From: Caryophanales bacterium UBA6259
GTDB lineage: Bacteria > Bacillota > Bacilli > Tepidibacillales > Tepidibacillaceae
Length of the DNA: 64,000 nucleotides
Assembly (NCBI GenBank): GCA_002441135.1
Contig: DJVJ01000014.1
Location: forward strand, 1 to 64,000
Direction: 5' to 3'
Shown here: positions 1 to 8,681 of the stretch, in pieces
Position numbering within the stretch: the first letter of the stretch is position 1
How the letters are laid out: every line of letters begins with the position of its first letter
Made by a program: the position numbers and the translations under genes
Notes under the pieces: generated by a model
Told to the model about the DNA's origin: nothing
Database searches by the model: none
Seen by the model: the letters and a program-made list of their open reading frames with translations, nothing else

Positions 1-1217
1 GTAATGCGGATGAAGGAGATCCTGGCGCATTTATGGATCGAAGCATTCTAGAAGGTGATCCTCATGCGGTGATTGAAGGAATGATTGTCGCAGGGTATGC
101 GATTGGTGCAGATGAAGGATATATTTATGTTCGAGCTGAATACCCATTAGCAATTAAACGTTTAAAGCTAGCGATTGCCCAAGCAGAGGAGCAAGGTTTT
201 TTAGGTGATAACATTCTTAATTCGGGATTCTCTTTTCATTTACATATTAAAGCTGGAGCAGGTGCTTTTGTCTGTGGGGAAGAAACGGCATTAATTCATT
301 CCATTGAGGGTAAAAGAGGAATGCCAAGAGTAAAGCCACCGTTTCCAGCAGCAAGAGGATTATGGGAAGTGCCGACCAGTATCAACAATGTAGAGACATT
401 TGCCAATGTGCCTCTCATCTTTACAAAAGGTGCTGATTGGTATGCATCAATCGGAACAGAAAAAAGTAAAGGGACCAAGGTCTTTTCTTTAACTGGGAAA
501 ATTGCAAAGACTGGCTTAGCAGAAGTACCAATGGGAACCACCTTGAGAAATATCATTTTTGATATTGGTGGTGGAATTCAGGATAACAAGCATTTTAAGG
601 CAGTTCAAATTGGAGGACCTTCAGGGGGCTGCTTGCCAGAAGAAATGCTAGATCTTCAAGTGGATTATGATTCATTGACCAGTGTTGGTGCAATGATGGG
701 ATCTGGCGGTTTAGTGGTGATGGATGAGCATACCTGTATGGTGGATGTAGCAAGGTTTTTCCTTACCTTTTCCCAAAGTGAGTCTTGTGGAAAATGTACT
801 CCATGTCGGGAAGGAACAACAAGAATGCTTGAGATTTTGACCAGAATTACGGAGGGTAAAGGGAAAATTGAGGATATTGCCACACTAGAGAAATTATCGG
901 TGACCATGAAATCCACCTCTCTTTGTGGTTTAGGGCAGACGGCCTCCAATCCTGTTTTATCCACACTAAAGTATTTTCGTGAGGAATATCTTGCCCATAT
1001 AGAAAATAAGCAATGCCCTGCAGGGGTGTGCACGAACTTAATCAGTTATCAAATTGACGCAGAAAAATGTATCGGCTGTACGGCTTGTGCAAGGGTTTGT
1101 CCTTCAGATGCGATTACTGGAAAAGTAAAAGAGATACACTGGATTGATCCGGATTTATGTATCAAATGCGGTTCTTGCTATGATGCTTGCAAATTTGATG
1201 CGGTATTAAAGATATAA
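1..1217 (+). CDS. nuoF: NuoF/HydB-like NAD(P)H-binding flavoprotein subunit (5' end missing)
   Basis: This is the 3' part of a gene that enters the window already open (codons from base 3). It belongs to the NuoF family: the flavoprotein that exchanges electrons with NAD(H) through FMN and passes them to Fe-S clusters. Visible are the conserved NADEGDPGAFMDRS stretch (3-50), the SLBB region, the [4Fe-4S] motif SCGKCTPCR (784-810) and a C-terminal two-cluster ferredoxin domain (CxxCxxCxxxCP near 1068-1103 and again near 1159-1197). The glycine-rich FMN/NAD motif is upstream. The extra ferredoxin tail is typical of HydB/HndC/FdhB-type subunits rather than respiratory NuoF. It lies 36 bases before the formate dehydrogenase gene, so it is probably that enzyme's diaphorase subunit (inference). 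Confidence 0.88.
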   Translation, partial: NADEGDPGAFMDRSILEGDPHAVIEGMIVAGYAIGADEGYIYVRAEYPLAIKRLKLAIAQAEEQGFLGDNILNSGFSFHLHIKAGAGAFVCGEETALIHSIEGKRGMPRVKPPFPAARGLWEVPTSINNVETFANVPLIFTKGADWYASIGTEKSKGTKVFSLTGKIAKTGLAEVPMGTTLRNIIFDIGGGIQDNKHFKAVQIGGPSGGCLPEEMLDLQVDYDSLTSVGAMMGSGGLVVMDEHTCMVDVARFFLTFSQSESCGKCTPCREGTTRMLEILTRITEGKGKIEDIATLEKLSVTMKSTSLCGLGQTASNPVLSTLKYFREEYLAHIENKQCPAGVCTNLISYQIDAEKCIGCTACARVCPSDAITGKVKEIHWIDPDLCIKCGSCYDACKFDAVLKI

Positions 1218-1253
1218 AAGAAATGGATTGATTCAATAAGGAGGAGGAAAAAG

Positions 1254-3953
1254 GTGTCAGAAATACATGAACAACAACCTATCACATTAACAATTGATGG
1301 AAAACAAGTAACTGTCCCAAAGGGTGTAACCGTTAAACAAGCCTGTGAATTTAATAATATTGCGATTCCTGCATTATGCTATGATCCCGAATTAACAAGT
1401 CTTGGATCTTGTAGATTATGTGTGGTAGAGGTCAATGGATTTAAAAATCTACCTGCCTCTTGTGTTACAACGGCAACAGAAGGAATGGTTATTCAGACTC
1501 AATCACAGGCTGTGGTTGAATCTAGGAAAATGATGCTAGAGCTATTACTAGCAGATCACCCCATGGATTGTCTAACCTGTCATAAAAATGGAAGCTGCTT
1601 ATTACAGGATTATGCCTATCAATATCAGGTAAAAGGGGAATTATTCGCTGGAAATAAGCATCGTTATCCGATTGAGGATGATAACCCATTTATTTTAAGG
1701 GATTTAAATAAATGCATCGATTGTGGTAAATGTGTTAGGGTATGCTCGGAAGTACAAGGTCGACACGTGCTTGATTATGCATATCGAGGCTATGAGATGA
1801 AAATCTCAACAGCAATGGATTATACCTTAGCTAATTCTGATTGTGTATTCTGTGGTAGCTGTGTAGCCGTCTGCCCAACAGGTGCACTTGTAGAAAAAAA
1901 TATGGTTGGCAAAGGAAGAAGCTTTGAAGTAGAAAAGGTGAAAACCACTTGTCCTTTTTGTGGAGTTGGATGTAATTTTGATTTAAATGTGAAGGATGGT
2001 AGAGTGATTGGAGTTACCTCTAATCCAGATAGTGTTGTCAATGGTAGACATTTATGTGTAAAGGGTCGATTTGGAACGGATTACATTTATTCACCAGAAA
2101 GAATTACTACTCCACTAATTAAAAAAGATGGAGAATTTGTAGAAGCAACGTGGGATGAAGCACTAGATTTAGTTGCTAATCGTCTTCTTGCTATTAAAAA
2201 GGAGTCAGGCAATGATTCTATCGGTGTTTTAAGCTCAGCTCGTTGTACTAATGAAGAGAATTATCTCATGCAAAAATGGGTAAGGGCGGTGATTGGCACA
2301 AACAATGTAGATCACTGTGCCCGTACTTGACACGCTCCTACTGTAGCCGGTCTGGCTACTTCATTTGGTAGTGGTGCGATGACAAACTCCTTCGAGGATT
2401 TAGAAAATACAAAGCTGATCTTTTTAATTGGCTCTAATCCAACAGAAGCCCATCCTATTTTAGGGGTTAAAATGAAAAAAGCAATACGAAATGGTGCCAA
2501 GTTAATTGTGATAGACCCAAGAAAAACAGAAATGGCCGAAATTGCTGACTTATGGCTTCCTATCCAGCCAGGAACCGATATTGCACTGCTTAATGGGTTG
2601 ATGCACGTCATTTTGAATGAGGATATTTATGACCATGCTTTTGTCGGAGAGAGAACAGAAAATATCCAAGAATTAAAGGAGACAGTGGAAAAATATACCC
2701 CAGAATTGGTTGCTGAAATGACTGGAATAGAAGTAGAGTTGATTTATCAGGCAGCCAGATTATATGCACAAACAAGGGATGCTTCCATTTGTTACACTCT
2801 TGGAATTACGGAGCATGTAGTTGGTACAATGAATGTAATGAGTATTGCCAATCTAGCCATGCTGACTGGCCATCTTGGTAGAGAAAATGTGGGGGTTAAC
2901 CCTTTAAGAGGTCAAAACAATGTACAGGGCGCCTGTGATATGGGGGCATTACCTGATGTCTTTCCGGGTTATCAGAAGGTGTTTAAGGAAGAAGCAAGAA
3001 AGAGATTGGAGACTACTTGGAATGTATCATTATCAGATCGAGTGGGATTAACGATTCCTGAAATGATGGATAGTGCGATAGCAGGAAATTTAAAAGCGAT
3101 GATGATCATGGGAGAAGATCCTGTTCTTACAGACCCAGATGCAAATCATGTTCATAAGGCATTGGAAAGCTTAGACTTTTTGGTGGTACAGGATTTATTT
3201 ATCAATGAAACGGCAAAGCTTGCCGATGTATTCTTACCAGCAGCTAGCTTTGCTGAAAAGGATGGTACCTTTACTAATTCCGAAAGAAGAGTTCAAAGGG
3301 TAAGAAAAGCAATAGAACCGTTAGGTAATGCTAAAACGGATTGGACGATTATCACAGAACTTTCTAGACGGATGGGTTATCCAATGAAATATCAAAACGT
3401 TGAAGAAGTATTTAATGAGATGACAACCGTAAATCCGATTTATGCTGGAATGGATTATCAGCGTATTGACAAGAAAGGGCTTCAATGGCCTGTACCAACA
3501 AAAGAGCATTCTGGTACTAGAGTTTTACATGTAGGACAATTTACAAAAGGGAAAGGTACCTTTAAAGGAATTGAGCATCTTCCACCAGCAGAGGTTCCTG
3601 ATAAGGAGTATCCATATTTATTATCCACTGGTCGCAGAATTTACCATTATAATATTACAACTCAGTATTCCCCTACATTAAAGGAATACCAACCAGAAGA
3701 ACTTGCAATGGTTAATCCAGAGGATGCAAGCCATTTACAGCTTAAAGATGGGGATAAAATTAAAGTAGCTTCTCGTCGAGGAGAAATAATTGTCGCAACG
3801 GAGATTACAGATCGAGTTCCAAAGGGAATGGTTTGGATGGCTTTTCATCATAAAGAATCCCCAACCAATGTATTGACCAATGGTGCATATGATCCTGTCA
3901 GTCAAACAGGGGAATATAAGGTTGCAGCAGTAAAGGTAGAAAAGTATAATTAA
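1254..3953 (+). CDS. fdhA: NAD-linked formate dehydrogenase alpha subunit, selenoprotein (Sec359)
   Basis: An 899-residue molybdo/tungstopterin formate dehydrogenase that oxidises formate to CO2 (or the reverse). It starts at GTG 1254 after AAGGAGGAGG. N-terminal NuoG-like part: [2Fe-2S] Cys42/53/56/70, a His102-Cys106/109/115 cluster, and two [4Fe-4S] sets (Cys154/157/160/164 and 197/200/203/207). The catalytic domain starts near 230 with CPFCGVGC (233-240) and Cys268. An in-frame TGA at 2328-2330 (codon 359) lies in DHCART-stop-HAPTVAGL, exactly where E. coli FdhF has selenocysteine. The same frame continues to 3953 with molybdopterin-binding motifs. Domain order and length resemble the Moorella FdhA type. 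ORF callers will split it into 1254-2330 and 2379-3953. Confidence 0.95.
2331..2378 (+). promoter_or_regulatory. Bacterial SECIS element for Sec359
   Basis: Directly after the TGA there is a perfect 6-bp apical stem, GTAGCC (2343-2348) and GGCTAC (2354-2359), closing the loop GGTCT. The loop matches the GGUCU core recognised by SelB in E. coli fdhF, and the 12-base distance from the TGA is nearly the same as there. A broken lower stem can form (2333-2335/2376-2378, 2337-2338/2373-2374, 2340-2342/2370-2372). The element is inside the coding sequence, as in other bacteria. Confidence 0.85.
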
Positions 3954-3992
3954 ATTTATAAGTGTAAGGTATTCATTATCTGTATAAAATGA

Positions 3993-4038
3993 GACTGAAT
4001 CATAATGACCAATTCTAATGGTTGATTCAGTCTTTTTA
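3993..4038 (+). terminator. Rho-independent terminator after fdhA
   Basis: A 10-bp stem gactgaatca (3993-4002) / tgattcagtc (4023-4032) is followed by a T-rich run. It separates the formate dehydrogenase operon from the next gene. Confidence 0.8.
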
Positions 4039-4170
4039 TTTATGTAATTTATATTTTTCGGGGTAATTATCATTTGAACTATTCTTGTCTTATTAAGTGT
4101 TGTTAATTTTCTGAAAATTAATTATGATGATATAAAATAACCTAAATTTCACAGGGAGGTTGATTTACTT

Positions 4171-5169
4171 ATGGTCGAGAACAAATTTCGTGCATTTGTT
4201 GTTGAGAAAAAAGAAGAGGAGTTTTCTGCTGAAATAAAAGAATGGTATTTAGAGGATTTACCACAAGGGGAAGTAGTCATTAAAGTGGAATATTCGAGTA
4301 TCAATTACAAGGATGGACTTGCTTCCATTCCTAATGGGAAGATTGTACAATCCTATCCTTTTATTCCTGGAATCGATCTAGCGGGAATAGTAATTACTTC
4401 GGAAGATGCTCGTTATCAAGCAGGAGATTCAGTAATAATCACTGGATATGATTTAGGTGTAACACATTTTGGCGGATTTAGTGAATATGCAAGAGTACCA
4501 GCAGACTGGATAGTACCTTTGCCTGACGGACTAAGTTTGAAGGAAGCAATGACTATTGGAACCGCTGGCTTTACTGCAGCTTTAGCCATCCAAAGATTAG
4601 AGGAAAATGGAGTTAAGCCAGAAAATGGCCCAGTTTTAGTGACAGGAGCTAGTGGTGGAGTCGGAAGTATGGCAATTGCTATGCTTCAGCAGATTGGCTA
4701 TGAGGTTGTGGCGAGCACCGGAAAAGAAGAAGAACACGATTATTTACGTCGCTTAGGAGCAAAAGAGATTCTGTCTCGTGAACAGGTTTCCCCTGAAAAA
4801 ATACGTGCAATAGATAAGCAACAATGGGCAGGAGCAATTGATTCTGTTGGAGGTAATACATTGGCATATGTGTTAAGTACGGCGAAATATGGTGCCTCTG
4901 TTGCTGCCTGTGGTTTAACTGGGGGAGTAAATCTACCAACAAGTGTGTTTCCCTTTATCCTAAGAGGTGTTAATTTGTTGGGAATCGACTCTGTATATTG
5001 TCCTTCAGAGGTTCGTTTGCCACTTTGGAAACGAATTGCTACAGAGTTAAAGCCTAATTTACTTCATGAAATTGCTACGGAGATTCCTTTAGAAGAGCTT
5101 CCGCAAACACTGAATGCAATATTAAAGGGGAAGGTTCGCGGACGTACCGTAGTGAAAATAAGTAATTAA
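4171..5169 (+). CDS. yhfP: YhdH/YhfP (AcuI) family NADPH-dependent reductase
   Basis: A 332-residue medium-chain dehydrogenase/reductase of the YhdH/YhfP family, whose characterised members reduce acryloyl-CoA or small quinones with NADPH. The GroES-like N-terminal domain carries SSINYKDGLA (42-51) and the Rossmann fold carries GASGGVGS (159-166). No zinc-ligand cysteines are seen, as expected for the non-zinc branch. Start ATG 4171 follows AGGGAGG. It is a single gene between two independent units. The physiological substrate cannot be read from sequence. Confidence 0.88.
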   Translation: MVENKFRAFVVEKKEEEFSAEIKEWYLEDLPQGEVVIKVEYSSINYKDGLASIPNGKIVQSYPFIPGIDLAGIVITSEDARYQAGDSVIITGYDLGVTHFGGFSEYARVPADWIVPLPDGLSLKEAMTIGTAGFTAALAIQRLEENGVKPENGPVLVTGASGGVGSMAIAMLQQIGYEVVASTGKEEEHDYLRRLGAKEILSREQVSPEKIRAIDKQQWAGAIDSVGGNTLAYVLSTAKYGASVAACGLTGGVNLPTSVFPFILRGVNLLGIDSVYCPSEVRLPLWKRIATELKPNLLHEIATEIPLEELPQTLNAILKGKVRGRTVVKISN

Positions 5170-5304
5170 TTTTCCGTTTTTATTGATTTCTATTATCAAT
5201 GTGAAGTAAAATTAACTTTATTATTATTCAATCTAATTTCCTATTTAAATACATACAAACTATGCAGAAATATATGTAGTACAAAATGAATTGGAGTGAA
5301 AAAA

Positions 5305-6276
5305 ATGCGTGTTTTATCAGGTATTCAATCCTCAGGAAAACTTCACATTGGTAATTATTTTGGCATGATTAAGCCAATGGTTGACCATCAGGAAAACAGT
5401 GATTTATTTGCATTTATTGCAAATTACCATGCATTAACCTCTGTTTTTGATGCAGAAAAACTAAGAGAACAAACCCTAAATGCTGCAATTGACTTTCTTG
5501 CATTAGGAATCGACCCGCAAAAATCTACCTTCTGGGTACAATCGGATGTTCCAGAGGTTACTGAGTTAACATGGTTACTATCAAATACGACTGGAATGGG
5601 ATTGCTAGAAAGAGCCCATTCTTATAAGGATAAAGTAGCGAAAGGCATTGTGGCTAACCTTGGATTATTTTCTTATCCAGTGCTTATGGCTGCAGATATT
5701 TTAGCATTTGGTTCAGAAAAGGTGCCTGTCGGTAAAGACCAAAAACAACATATTGAAATTGCACGTGATATTGCGATTCGCTTTAACACAACCTATGGTG
5801 AAACCTTTGTTTTACCAGAGGAAGAAATTGATGAAAATGTTGCAACCATCCCTGGACTTGATGGCCTAAAGATGTCTAAGTCCTATGGTAATACCATTGA
5901 AATCTTTACAACAGAGCAAGAACTAAGAAAAAAAGTAATGTCCATTAAAACGGACACTACACCAGTTGACGAGCCAAAGCCTATCGAAGGTAATGCATTA
6001 TTTGACCTTTACTCTATTTTCTTGGATCAAAAGGGTAAAGAAGAATTAAAGGAGCGCTTCATTACACCAGGCTTAAAATATGGCGAAGTTAAAAAAGAGC
6101 TTGCCGATGTAATCTGGGAGTATTTTGCACCATATCGTGAACGTCGCCAAATGTTTGAAAACGATAAAGGCCAAGTCTTAAGCATTTTAAAAGATGGAGC
6201 AGCAAAAGCAAAAGGAACTGCGTCTCAGTATCTAGAGCTTGCAAGAAAAAATGCTGGCTTAAATTATTGGGACTAA
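5305..6276 (+). CDS. trpS: Tryptophanyl-tRNA synthetase
   Basis: A class I aminoacyl-tRNA synthetase of 323 residues that charges tRNA-Trp. The HIGH signature appears as LHIGN (residues 13-17) and KMSKS lies near residues 190-194. ATG 5305 is chosen because TTGGAG at 5291-5295 is spaced well for it; the in-frame GTG at 5296 would abut the ribosome binding site. Length and motifs are complete. The 135 bases upstream contain no T-box specifier stem or terminator, unlike many Firmicute tRNA synthetase genes. Confidence 0.95.
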   Translation: MRVLSGIQSSGKLHIGNYFGMIKPMVDHQENSDLFAFIANYHALTSVFDAEKLREQTLNAAIDFLALGIDPQKSTFWVQSDVPEVTELTWLLSNTTGMGLLERAHSYKDKVAKGIVANLGLFSYPVLMAADILAFGSEKVPVGKDQKQHIEIARDIAIRFNTTYGETFVLPEEEIDENVATIPGLDGLKMSKSYGNTIEIFTTEQELRKKVMSIKTDTTPVDEPKPIEGNALFDLYSIFLDQKGKEELKERFITPGLKYGEVKKELADVIWEYFAPYRERRQMFENDKGQVLSILKDGAAKAKGTASQYLELARKNAGLNYWD

Positions 6277-6281
6277 GACAC

Positions 6282-6318
6282 TGGCACGGGAAGCCACGGG
6301 GACGTTTTGTTTGCCACC
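6282..6318. repeat. GC-rich REP-like imperfect palindrome
   Basis: Just after the trpS stop lies a short G+C-rich island bounded by TGGCA (6282-6286) and TGCCA (6312-6316), with CCACGGGGACG inside. Its composition is quite unlike the surrounding A+T-rich DNA. It looks like the REP/RAYT-associated intergenic repeats seen in some Firmicutes, but only one copy is in the window, so the assignment is tentative. Confidence 0.35.
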
Positions 6319-6349
6319 TAATTAATCAACAATAATAAACAAGTTTAGA

Positions 6350-6395
6350 ATAGCAGGGGAGAAAACCTGCTATTTTTTTTTTTTTTTTTTTTTTT
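6350..6395 (+). terminator. trpS terminator with 23-T tract
   Basis: The stem atagcagg (6350-6357) / cctgctat (6366-6373) is followed by an uninterrupted run of 23 T (6373-6395). It is the strongest terminator in the window and the homopolymer is unusually long. Confidence 0.85.
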
Positions 6396-6474
6396 CTGGG
6401 AAGTCCCATTGTTTACATCTTCTTTTTTAGTTTTATACATTATCAAGAAGTATACGGATAGAAGAAAGAAATAG

Positions 6475-6717
6475 TTATCCATGCTTTTTATATAACCACT
6501 TCATTATAATACTCACTATCAAGGAAATAACCGTATAAACAATTACCCAAAAAAAGAAAGTTTTATTATAGTTCGTAAACATATACAACAAGAATATTAG
6601 AAATATTACCAGAGGCATTACAATCCATCTTTTAAAATATATATAACCAATAATAGAAGTAATTAGAGCAAGTAACGGGAATAGGAAAATGATAGAGACA
6701 ACTTCAAATCCTGACAT
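6475..6717 (-). CDS. Small membrane protein, DUF2651 (YbeF)-like
   Basis: An 80-residue protein that is nearly all membrane: three hydrophobic segments joined by short basic loops and ending in WLYKKHG. The pattern, with an aromatic FFFWVIVYT segment in the last third, resembles the YbeF/DUF2651 family of unknown function. The start is ATG at 6717, spaced correctly after AAAGGAGG; a longer in-frame version to 6747 would bury that site in coding sequence. It follows the next minus-strand gene by 14 bases and is probably cotranscribed with it. Confidence 0.6.
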   Translation of the reverse strand: MSGFEVVSIIFLFPLLALITSIIGYIYFKRWIVMPLVIFLIFLLYMFTNYNKTFFFWVIVYTVISLIVSIIMKWLYKKHG

Positions 6718-6731
6718 TAGTTCACCCTCCT

Positions 6732-7427
6732 TTACTCCATTATCCATTGTAAAGAGTAAAGTGCTGGATACTTTTCAATTTTTTTTGTTTCTAATTCCAT
6801 AATATAATTTTGACCAATATGATAATCTTTATCAAACATCCCTTCAATAAGAGTACCAAAGGGAGTTAGATGTTCAGATGAATGATAAATAATAAATTTT
6901 CCATCAGGAGAAAAACCAATAGGAGTGTGTCCTGAATTGAATTTTGAATCATAAAAACCAATGAATTTTTTGAGCAGTTCTTCTTTTCCGTTTTTCATTA
7001 AATAAAGAGAACCCTGCCTGTTGATGATCTCCATATTTTTATATCTTGTGCCTACATAATAGTTTAAAAAATCTTTCCATTCTCCATCGAAAATCTGAAT
7101 AAATGTTGGATTTTTCCTTTTTGTATCAATCGAGAATAAACTCCATTTTCCATCTTTCATTGCTATAAAGTAAATTGAATTTATATCTTTATCATAATAA
7201 AATTCACCAATATTGTTATTTTCCTCCCCTGAATGAGCATAGATCAATTTTTCATTTGTTAAATTTGCATTCGAAGTAAAAAGTTGAAGCACTCCATCTA
7301 TTCTTTTAGTGTAATAGATTTTTCCTGGCAAATCGGAAACCACGTCAGATTCCCATGTTTGATAGATATGAATCGAATAAATAATAGCAACTATAAATAG
7401 TAATCCTAAAGCAATCTTTCTTTTCAA
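6732..7427 (-). CDS. Membrane-anchored unknown protein with beta-propeller-like repeats
   Basis: A 231-residue protein starting at TTG 7427 after GGAGGAGGGG. Residues 5-22 form a signal anchor; the rest is extracytoplasmic. Short repeats of the type IYYTKR.DGVLQLFTS, SIYFIAMKDGKWSLFSID and GFSPDGKFIIYHSS resemble TolB/WD40-like propeller strands, but no catalytic motif is visible. No family is recognised. It sits in a minus-strand string with two small membrane proteins and an XRE regulator. Extending the frame upstream to 7733 runs antisense-out-of-frame through the neighbouring gene and is not credible. Confidence 0.6.
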   Translation of the reverse strand: MKRKIALGLLFIVAIIYSIHIYQTWESDVVSDLPGKIYYTKRIDGVLQLFTSNANLTNEKLIYAHSGEENNNIGEFYYDKDINSIYFIAMKDGKWSLFSIDTKRKNPTFIQIFDGEWKDFLNYYVGTRYKNMEIINRQGSLYLMKNGKEELLKKFIGFYDSKFNSGHTPIGFSPDGKFIIYHSSEHLTPFGTLIEGMFDKDYHIGQNYIMELETKKIEKYPALYSLQWIME

Positions 7428-7456
7428 AGTACCCCTCCTCCATATTTGTAAAAATG

Positions 7457-7726
7457 TTACTTTCGTAAGCGAACAAAAAGGATGATATTGATAAAACTTA
7501 TAACAACAAAAGCCGCACCATAATAAGCAACACCTAACCCTTGAGCAAGCCCATCTGTTGCTGTATGAAACCACCAATAACTTCCAATAGTAATCACAAC
7601 AGCATTTGTTAAAATGGCACCAAGAATTGCCCATCTTAATTTCTGAGTTCTTTTTGCACCTATGTAGCCAGCAAACATAGAGAGTAAAAGGGCAATAACC
7701 ATAAAACCGAAAAATCCATAGATCAT
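7457..7726 (-). CDS. Small integral membrane protein, unknown function
   Basis: An 89-residue protein with three predicted membrane helices (about 3-23, 33-50, 62-84) and a basic C-terminus (RLRK). Start ATG 7726 has GGAGG six bases upstream. It lies 14 bases after the XRE regulator gene on the same strand, so regulator, this protein and the two downstream genes look like one operon. Its family is not recognised. Confidence 0.6.
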   Translation of the reverse strand: MIYGFFGFMVIALLLSMFAGYIGAKRTQKLRWAILGAILTNAVVITIGSYWWFHTATDGLAQGLGVAYYGAAFVVISFINIILFVRLRK

Positions 7727-7740
7727 CTCTCAACCTCCAT

Positions 7741-8184
7741 TTATAATTGATTAAAATAATTCATGGCTTCCTCTTTATCAAACGAACTAAAATAGCGGTA
7801 ATCCTCTTCATCTAGGATGCGATAATGATTACTAATCAGATTTTGTTGTAGACGGTATTTCTCTTTTTTTGCAATTTCCTTCCACCAAACCTTTCCTCCT
7901 AAGGTTTTCTCCTTTGGACTTTTAATGGTTTCGTGAGCAATTACTTCAAGCACCTCCAAAGGATCACTTCCTAAACTTGCTTGTAAAATCTCGCTATGAC
8001 GAAATAAGGCGCATAATGTGACCACAGTTGACCAACCCGCCTCCGTTCTTCCTTTTTCAATTTGAACCAATGTTTTCTTTGACATACCAAGCACGTCGGC
8101 CATTCTGTCTTGAGAGTAGTTAGCTTCTGTTCGCACTAATTTTATTTTATTAGTTAGGGCTTTAACGATTTGATTTTTGTCCAT
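7741..8184 (-). CDS. XRE-family helix-turn-helix transcriptional regulator
   Basis: A 147-residue DNA-binding protein. The N-terminal HTH (about residues 11-65) has the XRE signature SQDRMADVLGMSKKTLVQIE (24-43). The C-terminal 80 residues are charged and have no recognised sensor fold. It is first in a minus-strand cluster with three membrane-associated genes, and a palindrome sits just upstream of its start, so autoregulation is likely (inference). Confidence 0.8.
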   Translation of the reverse strand: MDKNQIVKALTNKIKLVRTEANYSQDRMADVLGMSKKTLVQIEKGRTEAGWSTVVTLCALFRHSEILQASLGSDPLEVLEVIAHETIKSPKEKTLGGKVWWKEIAKKEKYRLQQNLISNHYRILDEEDYRYFSSFDKEEAMNYFNQL

Positions 8185-8219
8185 AATCAGCGACTCCTAC
8201 GATTGTATATTTATATTTA

Positions 8220-8237
8220 TAGTGTAAAATTACACTA
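8220..8237. promoter_or_regulatory. Palindromic operator upstream of the XRE gene
   Basis: TAGTGTAA (8220-8227) and TTACACTA (8230-8237) form a perfect inverted repeat with a 2-base spacer, 36 bases upstream of the XRE start codon and about 130 bases before the divergent gene. Position and symmetry fit a binding site for the adjacent regulator. Confidence 0.6.
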
Positions 8238-8366
8238 TTAAAACCGAATCGTCAACCATTTTTTGGATTTTTTTTAGAGAACTGAGATTCTAGATTAATA
8301 GTTATTAATGAATTTACAGGAAAATAATGTTAAAATAGATTATATTAAAAAGTGGTAATGGGGGCT

Positions 8367-8681
8367 ATGAAAATGAGGATAATACTAGAATTATCACGAA
8401 TCGTTTTTATATTTGTGTTGCTTGGGGGAATTCTTTTTTCAATTGTAGATTATGTTTATACAGAGCTAGGGGTCTTTACGGATCGTTATGGTTGGATGTC
8501 AATTCCTGCTATTTTTATTTTACTTTTTGTCCTATATAGGAATAAATTACAATTTAGTGGATGGTACGCTGGAAAAGGGAGAGAACAACTTTCGAAAACG
8601 GCATCTAAATTAATGATCTCTATTTCAATCGTATTACTGATTTTACCACTGATTTTAAGTGAGTTTTTCGTCTTATCATGA
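8367..8681 (+). CDS. Small membrane protein, unknown function
   Basis: About 104 residues with three hydrophobic segments (near 8-28, 45-60, 80-103) separated by a loop with aromatic residues (DYVYTELG.FTDRYGW). The start is uncertain: ATG 8367 and ATG 8373 are in frame after GGGGG, and a GTG lies at 8352. Its stop overlaps the ATG of the next gene (ATGA at 8678-8681), so the two are translationally coupled. No family is recognised. Confidence 0.55.
   Translation: MKMRIILELSRIVFIFVLLGGILFSIVDYVYTELGVFTDRYGWMSIPAIFILLFVLYRNKLQFSGWYAGKGREQLSKTASKLMISISIVLLILPLILSEFFVLS

Noticed and set aside
1254..2378. Formate dehydrogenase as two genes or a nonsense pseudogene
   Set aside because: The stop is exactly at the Sec position, the frame continues with conserved sequence, and a SECIS-like hairpin follows.
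6732..7733. A 333-residue minus-strand ORF covering two genes
   Set aside because: Its N-terminal third is an out-of-frame shadow of the small membrane protein at 7457-7726. A TTG start with GGAGGAGGGG at 7427 gives a coherent signal-anchored protein.
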